From CAZQLW01 sp964639875 (GTDB taxonomy: Archaea > Nanobdellota > Nanobdellia > Woesearchaeales > GW2011-AR9), in NCBI GenBank assembly GCA_964639875.1, contig CAZXEM010000020.1, forward strand, positions 1 through 18,285: DNA of 18,285 nucleotides, written 5' to 3'. This document shows positions 13,837 through 18,285 of the stretch, one piece after another. Within the stretch, counting starts at the first letter, position 1. The number at the start of each line of letters is the position of its first letter. A program made the translations under genes and the position numbers. The notes under the pieces are model-generated. The model made no database searches. It saw only the letters and a list, made by a program, of their open reading frames with translations, and was not told the DNA's origin.

Positions 13837-13882
13837 ACCAGATTATGCGACCTCGGCGTGAATAAATCTATCAAAGGAATCC

Positions 13883-13892
13883 CATTTAAATG
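13883..13892 (-). promoter_or_regulatory. TATA-like element for tRNA-Ser
   Basis: CATTTAAATG, about 30 nt upstream of the tRNA 5' end at 13857, is suitably placed for an archaeal tRNA promoter. Confidence 0.5.
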
Positions 13893-13935
13893 TTTTTCTA
13901 TTAAAAAACTAAAAAGAAAAGAATTATAAAAAAAA

Positions 13936-14328
13936 TTATTCAATATTAACCGGCTTATTACGGAAAATTTGGGCAAAGTAAGGTACAGCTACAACGTAAT
14001 CTTCACCAAAACCAGCAATGTCACCATCAATAGCTTCACAAGTTTTTCTTAGTTTAGAGATTGCTCGCTTTAACTCGATTAAATCTTTCTCTTTTAAAGG
14101 TCGAATGTTTACCAAAGCAATGGTTGAACCTTCTCTAAGAACGTCCAAAATTTCTTTAATATCTTCAAACTCTTCAATTACGAACGGCCGAACAATAATC
14201 TTAGCCTGTTCTTCTTTTGTAGGAGATGAACCTAACTCAAGATATTCCTCAGATTGTTCCTCAATTACTTCATCGTCCTCAATTGGTTTTGTAAATTTAT
14301 CCTTTAATTGTAATAAAAAATCTTTCAT
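13936..14328 (-). CDS. sepF: SepF-like cell division protein
   Basis: SepF anchors FtsZ filaments to the membrane in many archaea and Gram-positive bacteria. The 130-aa protein starts with an amphipathic helix (MKDFLLQLKDKF) that fits its membrane-binding segment, followed by an acidic linker (16-42) and the conserved SepF core from about 43. The core carries IIVRPFVIEEFEDIKEILDVLREG and IALVNIRPLKEKD, then an alpha-helix and the strand pair IDGDIAGFGEDYVVAVP. Ribosome site GAGGGTGT lies 4-6 nt before the ATG at 14328. The neighbouring large surface protein and the membrane-protein trio suggest an envelope/division locus. FtsZ itself is not in the window. Confidence 0.88.
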   Translation of the reverse strand: MKDFLLQLKDKFTKPIEDDEVIEEQSEEYLELGSSPTKEEQAKIIVRPFVIEEFEDIKEILDVLREGSTIALVNIRPLKEKDLIELKRAISKLRKTCEAIDGDIAGFGEDYVVAVPYFAQIFRNKPVNIE

Positions 14329-14430
14329 TTTTACACCCTCTCTTATATTTGATTATAATTGTTCTTTTTTTAACTCTATAAAGACTGCCCCTTCTATATA
14401 AATGTTTTTATAGTCCAGTGAGTATATCAC

Positions 14431-15861
14431 TTAACTACTCAAACGAAATATATTTGAATAGGATTTGCCTTTCTTTCCTTTACCTTTATCAAACTCAACA
14501 GTAGCCCGTGGTAAACTGAAAGTGCCTACAATGTTAAGTTTAGCTTTAACTTTATAAGTGATTAAACGATGTTCATGTGAATCAATCTCTGCTAAGGACC
14601 AGATAACTTTTGTCCCTTGTTTAACGTGTCTAACCTCTTGAGGTTTTAATGTTCCCAATTCTAAACTTTTTTCTACATTAGCAATTCCGGGAACAAGATC
14701 AATAATCTTTACTCCTTTAAGCGGTTTACCAGACTTATTATAAACTTCTAAAGTAACTTTAATTTCCGATAAAGCACCCTCTTCATCACTTTTTGTAGTC
14801 ATAGCTGACTTTTTAGCAACAATTGGAGTTTGAACATACCAATAAAAACTACCAAAAATAAAGATAACTAATAATAGGTAAAACAATAATCGGTAATTCA
14901 CCACAAAATTAACACTAGTAGTTTCATTAGGAGTAAGAGAAATTTTCCATACTAAATATTTACTACCATCAATTGTTTTATATTCACTACCAGAACTTTT
15001 AGTAAACAAAGAAGACCAAAAAGACATTGGAATTTTAACTTCTTGCTTATTCAAAACATTACCAGGATTAGTAATTGAAATTTGTTTAAATTGTTTAAAG
15101 AAAATTATATCTTCAACAACATTAATAGAAAATGCAGGTAATAACGAAACAACTTCAATTTTCTTTTCAACAACTTTAACTGTTTGACCTTTACGTTCAA
15201 AGACAAAGAAAAGTGTATAATCTTTTGGTTGCTGAAATTCGCTTGGAATAATAGTAAATTCTACGGTTTTCTTTTCTAACGGTGGAATATGGATAGTCAT
15301 CTCTTTAACAAATTCAGGCATATCGCTTTGAATTTTTAATTTTAAATCAGTCAAATTTAAAGGATTCCGACTATCAATGAAAATTTTAATTGGAACTGGT
15401 TCTTGAGGATTGATTTTTTCGTCCATATCAACTGTAACTGTTAAAGCAGGAAAATATTCAATTTGTCCTTCAGGACTAAGATACAATTTTAAACTTTTAG
15501 TATGAGTAGTGTAATCATTTCCTCGATAACTATCAACATATAATGTTGGTGCATAAGCACCAGGTTTAAAATCTTCAGTAGGTTTAACAGTAACTATAGT
15601 GGTTTTTTCTTCTCCCGGTTTAAGGTCAAAAGTTCTATCTTGTGGAAGTGGATCAATTATCCAACCTAATTCTAAAGCATAGACAGTATAACTTTGAAGT
15701 TCATTACCTGTACTTTTAATTGTAACTTTAAATGTAGCTTGTTCAGCCGTAGTAATATGATTCTCTAATGGAGTTACAGTTACTTCTGTATCTGCAGCTA
15801 AAACAGTAATAGAAAGTAATGAAAACATTAATAACACTAAAATAAATAATTTACACCTCAA
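14431..15861 (-). CDS. Large anchored surface protein with Ig-like domains
   Basis: 476 aa with a TTG start (15859-15861), chosen because GAGGTGG (15868-15874) is spaced 6 nt before it. Residues 1-22 are a signal peptide (LFILVLLMFSLLSITVLAAD). Residues 23-320 are strand-rich and proline/threonine-rich repeats of an Ig-like type (for example VTVTPLENHITTAEQATFKV and PGEEKTTIVTVKP), resembling NEW3/CARDB-type surface modules. Residues about 324-345 (LLFYLLLVIFIFGSFYWYV) are a transmembrane segment. A second domain, about 362-476, again has Ig-like character (EIKVTLEVYNKSGKPLKGVKI) and would lie in the cytoplasm if the topology is single-pass. It runs divergently from the membrane trio and ends about 100 bp before the sepF start. 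Exact role unknown. Confidence 0.8.
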   Translation of the reverse strand: MRCKLFILVLLMFSLLSITVLAADTEVTVTPLENHITTAEQATFKVTIKSTGNELQSYTVYALELGWIIDPLPQDRTFDLKPGEEKTTIVTVKPTEDFKPGAYAPTLYVDSYRGNDYTTHTKSLKLYLSPEGQIEYFPALTVTVDMDEKINPQEPVPIKIFIDSRNPLNLTDLKLKIQSDMPEFVKEMTIHIPPLEKKTVEFTIIPSEFQQPKDYTLFFVFERKGQTVKVVEKKIEVVSLLPAFSINVVEDIIFFKQFKQISITNPGNVLNKQEVKIPMSFWSSLFTKSSGSEYKTIDGSKYLVWKISLTPNETTSVNFVVNYRLLFYLLLVIFIFGSFYWYVQTPIVAKKSAMTTKSDEEGALSEIKVTLEVYNKSGKPLKGVKIIDLVPGIANVEKSLELGTLKPQEVRHVKQGTKVIWSLAEIDSHEHRLITYKVKAKLNIVGTFSLPRATVEFDKGKGKKGKSYSNIFRLSS

Positions 15862-15960
15862 CTTTTTCCACCTCGAAATTTAGACAAAATAAACTAATAT
15901 TTAAAGACTTCGCTTTTTTAGGTTTAAAATAAATTGTTTAAGATGAAACGTTTAGAAACA

Positions 15961-16004
15961 TTTATATACTATAATCTTTTAATTTAATACAAATAAAAGA
16001 GGAT
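15961..16004 (+). promoter_or_regulatory. Promoter and ribosome site of the membrane trio
   Basis: TATA box TTTATATAC (15961-15969) and Shine-Dalgarno GAGGAT (15999-16004), 6 nt before ATG 16011. The transcript therefore has a leader of about 20-25 nt, unlike the leaderless genes in the window. Confidence 0.6.
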
Positions 16005-16010
16005 AATTAG

Positions 16011-16607
16011 ATGGTAGAAGCAAGCGGATTTCGTGGAGTGATAGAATTTTTAGGTGATTTAGGAGTCTATGACATAATCTTACCTTTCTTATTAGTGTTT
16101 ACAATTGTTTTTGCTATTCTTGAAAAAACTAAAATTTTGGGCGTAGAAAAAATTGACGGCAGAGAATTAACTAAAAAAAATCTTAATTCTATGGTAGCAT
16201 TTATCATGTCGTTCCTTGTTATTGCTTCAACACAGTTAGTTTCTGTAATTAATGAAGTAATGGCTAACGTCGTCTTACTATTAATATTGGCAATTTGTTT
16301 TTTAATGTTAGTAGGAGTATTCTTTGGCGATCAAGAATTTGTCGGAATAAAAGAAATTCCTGGCTGGACAAAAGGATTCATGGTATTTATGTTTATAGGA
16401 GTAGTAGCAATTTTTATGAATGCAATTAAAATCGAAGTTAATCCGGGAGAATCTTATTCGGTTTTAGAAATAATATTTTCAGTTTTTCAAAACTGGGACG
16501 CTCAATGGGCAACATCAATCATTTTCCTATTAGTGATTGGTCTTTTTATGTTTTATATTATTAAAGACCCAAGTTCACCAAAAAAAGAAAAAAAGAAGGA
16601 AGATTAA
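16011..16607 (+). CDS. Four-helix membrane protein, trio member 1
   Basis: 198 aa with hydrophobic segments at about 22-40, 61-79, 86-106, 123-142 and 167-185, and a charged C-terminal tail (PSSPKKEKKKED) typical of a cytoplasmic end. The first helix carries the signature LPFLLVFTIVFAILEKTKILG, shared with the two following genes. The loop after it is longer here (VEKIDGRELTKKN). No catalytic residues or transporter motif are evident. It begins a plus-strand operon with its own promoter. I do not recognise a named family, though paralogues of this kind are lineage markers of DPANN-like archaea as far as I recall. Confidence 0.78.
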   Translation: MVEASGFRGVIEFLGDLGVYDIILPFLLVFTIVFAILEKTKILGVEKIDGRELTKKNLNSMVAFIMSFLVIASTQLVSVINEVMANVVLLLILAICFLMLVGVFFGDQEFVGIKEIPGWTKGFMVFMFIGVVAIFMNAIKIEVNPGESYSVLEIIFSVFQNWDAQWATSIIFLLVIGLFMFYIIKDPSSPKKEKKKED

Positions 16608-16667
16608 AAATAATTAAATAGATTAAAATGAATAAAATTAAAATTATTAATTGGAGGTTAATTTAAA

Positions 16668-17249
16668 ATGGTAGGTACAAGTTTTGCTAATCTGGCAGGT
16701 TATTTTCAAACTTATGGGGTTATGGATTTTCTGTTACCCTTTTTGTTAGTATTTGTAATTATTTTTGCAGTTCTGCAAAAAACAAATATTTTAGGAGATG
16801 GAAAAAAGAATTTCAATGTGGTTGTAGCACTTGTGCTAGGATTAATGTTCGTTGTCCCACATATGATAGGTTATTATCCGTTAGGATATGATCCTGTAAT
16901 GGTTCTTAACGAAACTTTACCAAGCATTTCTTTAGTTGCAGTAGCAGCAATCATGTTATTATTATTAATGGGTATCTTTGGAGCTGATTTTGCAGCATCC
17001 GCATCCCCACTAATTGCTTTAGCAGCAATAGTTTTTGTAGTTTATATTTTTGGTTCAGCATTAAACCTTTGGGCAGCACCTTATGATGTGTTTTATTGGT
17101 GGTCGGCAGAAGTAACAGAATTGATGATCATTATCCTTGTCTTTGGCCTTATAGTTTGGTTCATTACTAAAGAACCAGGTACAGGAAAAGGTGTTGATGC
17201 ATTAAAAGATTTAGGAAAAGGTTTAGGTAAATTAGTGGAGAAGAAATAA
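16668..17249 (+). CDS. Four-helix membrane protein, trio member 2
   Basis: 193 aa with the same start-of-protein signature, FLLPFLLVFVIIFAVLQKTN, then helices at about 51-66, 85-103, 112-130 and 144-163, and a lysine-rich tail (KDLGKGLGKLVEKK) looking amphipathic. It is shorter in the first loop than member 1. GGAGGT (16653-16658) lies 9 nt before the ATG, the strongest ribosome site of the trio. The gap to member 1 is 60 bp and to member 3 only 3 bp. Confidence 0.78.
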   Translation: MVGTSFANLAGYFQTYGVMDFLLPFLLVFVIIFAVLQKTNILGDGKKNFNVVVALVLGLMFVVPHMIGYYPLGYDPVMVLNETLPSISLVAVAAIMLLLLMGIFGADFAASASPLIALAAIVFVVYIFGSALNLWAAPYDVFYWWSAEVTELMIIILVFGLIVWFITKEPGTGKGVDALKDLGKGLGKLVEKK

Positions 17250-17252
17250 ATC

Positions 17253-17810
17253 ATGGCAACCGTATTAGATTTAAGTTTATTACAATCGTTTGATGTAATT
17301 TTTCCGGTGTTATTAGTTTTTGCAATTGTTTTTGCAGTGTTGCAAAAAACTAAAGCATTAGGAGAATCATTACAAATTAATGCGATAGTAGCAGTAACAA
17401 TAGCGTTCATGGTTCTACTTTCCGATACGTTAGTTAGTGTGTTAAACTTTATGGTCCCTTGGTTTACAGTGATTATAATCTTCTTTATTTTAATCCTCTT
17501 AATATTCCAAATTTTTGGTGCTACCGATTCAGATGTTAGAGGTGCACTTAGCGATAAAACTTTACAATGGACACTTATTGGAGTAGGAATTGTCCTTCTT
17601 GTAGCATCTTTAGGAACAGTATTAGGACAATCATTTACTGATGCCGCTTTTGAAGGAGATGGTAATGTTACTATTTCCGAGGATGGTGGAGTTGCTCAAA
17701 AAGATTTTATGGGTAGTGCAAGAGCAACATTATTTCATCCAAAAGTTATGGGGTTAGTAATAATTTTTCTAATAGCCATCTTTGCAGTAGCCTTCTTAAG
17801 TGGCGGATGA
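17253..17810 (+). CDS. Four-helix membrane protein, trio member 3
   Basis: 185 aa. The signature FPVLLVFAIVFAVLQKT is closer to member 2 (AVLQKT) than to member 1 (AILEKT). Helices follow at about 43-60, 70-90, 103-120 and 166-183. Unlike the others it has a polar stretch before the last helix (AFEGDGNVTISEDGGVAQKDFMG) that would face outside or the cytoplasm, and ends at AFLSGG without a basic tail. It starts 3 bp after member 2, with GGAG inside that gene as ribosome site, so translation is coupled. Confidence 0.78.
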   Translation: MATVLDLSLLQSFDVIFPVLLVFAIVFAVLQKTKALGESLQINAIVAVTIAFMVLLSDTLVSVLNFMVPWFTVIIIFFILILLIFQIFGATDSDVRGALSDKTLQWTLIGVGIVLLVASLGTVLGQSFTDAAFEGDGNVTISEDGGVAQKDFMGSARATLFHPKVMGLVIIFLIAIFAVAFLSGG

Positions 17811-17872
17811 AGCTAATTTTAATTTCTTTTTTGTTCATATTTTCTACTATTATTTTTAAGACACCATAAAGA

Positions 17873-17939
17873 TTACATAATAGTAAAAAAGGAGTACATA
17901 ATAGTAAAAAAAGGTTACAAATTAGCAACATTTATAAAG
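17873..17939 (+). promoter_or_regulatory. Three 21-bp phased repeats upstream of a TATA box
   Basis: TTACATAATAGTAAAAAAGG (17873), GTACATAATAGTAAAAAAAGG (17894) and the partial TTACAAATTAGC (17915) start exactly 21 bp apart, two helical turns. Each core TACATAATAGTA is a short inverted repeat (TAC...GTA). The TATA box CATTTATAAAG (17929-17939) follows immediately. This is an operator array for a regulator, possibly the protein encoded next. Confidence 0.72.
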
Positions 17940-17962
17940 ATTATAATTATAATTAGTTTAAC

Positions 17963-18285
17963 TTGGACAAAAAAGAGAGGGTTGAAGTAGTAAAATTAAT
18001 TTCTCAAGTAGTTAATTCACTTTCTGAAAAAGAAGAAGGGATACCCATTTCAATTTTTAGAACAAAAGGAATTTCAGGGCTAGAAGCAATTGTTGTTTAT
18101 CTTAAAGACCATCAAAAAAAGTCAATAAAAGAAATTGCTACTAGTTTAAAACGGGAAGCAAGTACAATTTATACTACTTATACTAATGCTCAAGAGAAAT
18201 TAAAAAAAATCAAAGGAAAATTAAATTGTTCTGATAATCCAAAAACAGTTCCTCTAAAGATATTTTCTCAAAGAAAATATTCTAT
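17963..18285 (+). CDS. Helix-turn-helix regulator, leaderless TTG start, truncated by the window
   Basis: From TTG 17963 the frame is open for 107 codons to the window edge. The TATA box is about 28 nt upstream, so the message is leaderless and the TTG is the likely start; no other start codon is near. Residues about 26-75 read GIPISIFRTKGISGLEAIVVYLKD followed by KSIKEIATSLKREASTIYTTYTNAQEKL. This is a helix-turn-helix pattern in which the recognition helix ends STIYTTY, as in sigma-region-4-like domains. Near the end TVPLKIFSQRKYS repeats the start of that pattern, suggesting a second tandem domain beyond the window. Function as a transcription regulator is inferred, and it may bind the repeats in front of it. 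Confidence 0.72.
   Translation, partial: MDKKERVEVVKLISQVVNSLSEKEEGIPISIFRTKGISGLEAIVVYLKDHQKKSIKEIATSLKREASTIYTTYTNAQEKLKKIKGKLNCSDNPKTVPLKIFSQRKYS

Larger units (their letters stand above)
13692..13857 (-). tRNA. tRNA-Ser(GCU) with two introns
   Basis: Exons on the minus strand are 13857-13837, 13801-13785 and 13737-13692, giving an 84-nt mature RNA. The acceptor stem GCCGAGG/CCTCGGC has 7 perfect pairs and discriminator G73 (as in serine tRNAs). The spliced D-arm has GCA/TGC, GG in the loop and the conserved A21. The anticodon stem CTAGC/GCTGG closes loop CTGCTAA with anticodon GCT. The type II variable arm contains TCC/GGA, and the T-arm is CTGGG-TTCAAAT-CCCAG. The 15-48 pair is A-U. CCA is not encoded. 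A TATA-like CATTTAAATG (13883-13892) lies about 30 nt upstream, so this tRNA has its own promoter. Confidence 0.88.

Noticed and set aside
14018..14401. 127-aa open frame antisense to sepF
   Set aside because: Serine- and phenylalanine-rich shadow; SepF on the other strand has clear motifs and a ribosome site.
17873..17935. CRISPR-like repeats
   Set aside because: Fewer than three contiguous 21-bp units with no spacers; better explained as an operator array.

Overview
The window looks like a stretch of chromosome from an AT-rich archaeon, most likely a DPANN-type lineage (Woesearchaeota/Pacearchaeota-like). That placement is inferred. The sequence evidence is: tRNA genes with bulge-helix-bulge introns, TATA boxes about 26-30 nt upstream of leaderless start codons mixed with Shine-Dalgarno-led genes, archaeal EndoQ, a class III signal peptide pilin-like protein, SepF, and an archaeal-type LysRS. 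There is no CRISPR array, rRNA or insertion sequence.

Layout. 1-1130 (minus) is a decaying region: a dockerin-containing lipoprotein gene broken by an in-frame TAA, and a headless 3' gene remnant. 1177-3980 holds an unknown 374-aa protein, EndoQ (minus) and a small unknown gene. 4004-4718 (minus) is an Lrp/AsnC regulator plus a tiny membrane protein. 4858-7739 (plus) has two small membrane proteins, then a methyltransferase-like gene (probable frameshift at its start) translationally coupled to a Cys/Met-metabolism PLP enzyme. 7752-8318 (minus) is a rubrerythrin with an extra cysteine-rich tail. 8486-9391 is the first unusual locus: a LAGLIDADG endonuclease gene whose last codons are the 5' exon of tRNA-Leu(UAG), a tRNA with two introns and a hairpin 'tail' that repeats its own 3' end. 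9400-11620 (minus) is lysS and an endonuclease V homologue lacking one catalytic Asp. 11729-13601 (plus) holds two unknown proteins and a pilin-like protein; an 18-bp direct repeat brackets the middle one. 13625-13857 (minus) is the second unusual locus: tRNA-Ser(GCU), also with two introns and also with a 3'-end-repeating hairpin tail. 13936-17810 is an envelope/division neighbourhood: SepF and a large anchored Ig-like surface protein (minus), diverging from three tandem paralogous four-helix membrane proteins (plus). 17873-18285 has three 21-bp phased repeats in front of a leaderless, TTG-started helix-turn-helix gene that runs off the window.

The strongest novelty is at the tRNAs. Hand folding resolves four archaeal introns in two tRNA genes. 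Two are at non-canonical sites (30/31 in tRNA-Leu, 20/21 in tRNA-Ser), each with a perfect 4-bp central helix. Each tRNA is followed within about 60 bp by a second copy of its own 3' terminus built into a strong hairpin and closed by a T7CTT run. The two tails resemble one another although the copied tRNA sequences differ. This looks like a recurrent tRNA-linked element or processing/termination device that I cannot match to anything I know. All assignments come from reading the sequence; no database search was run.
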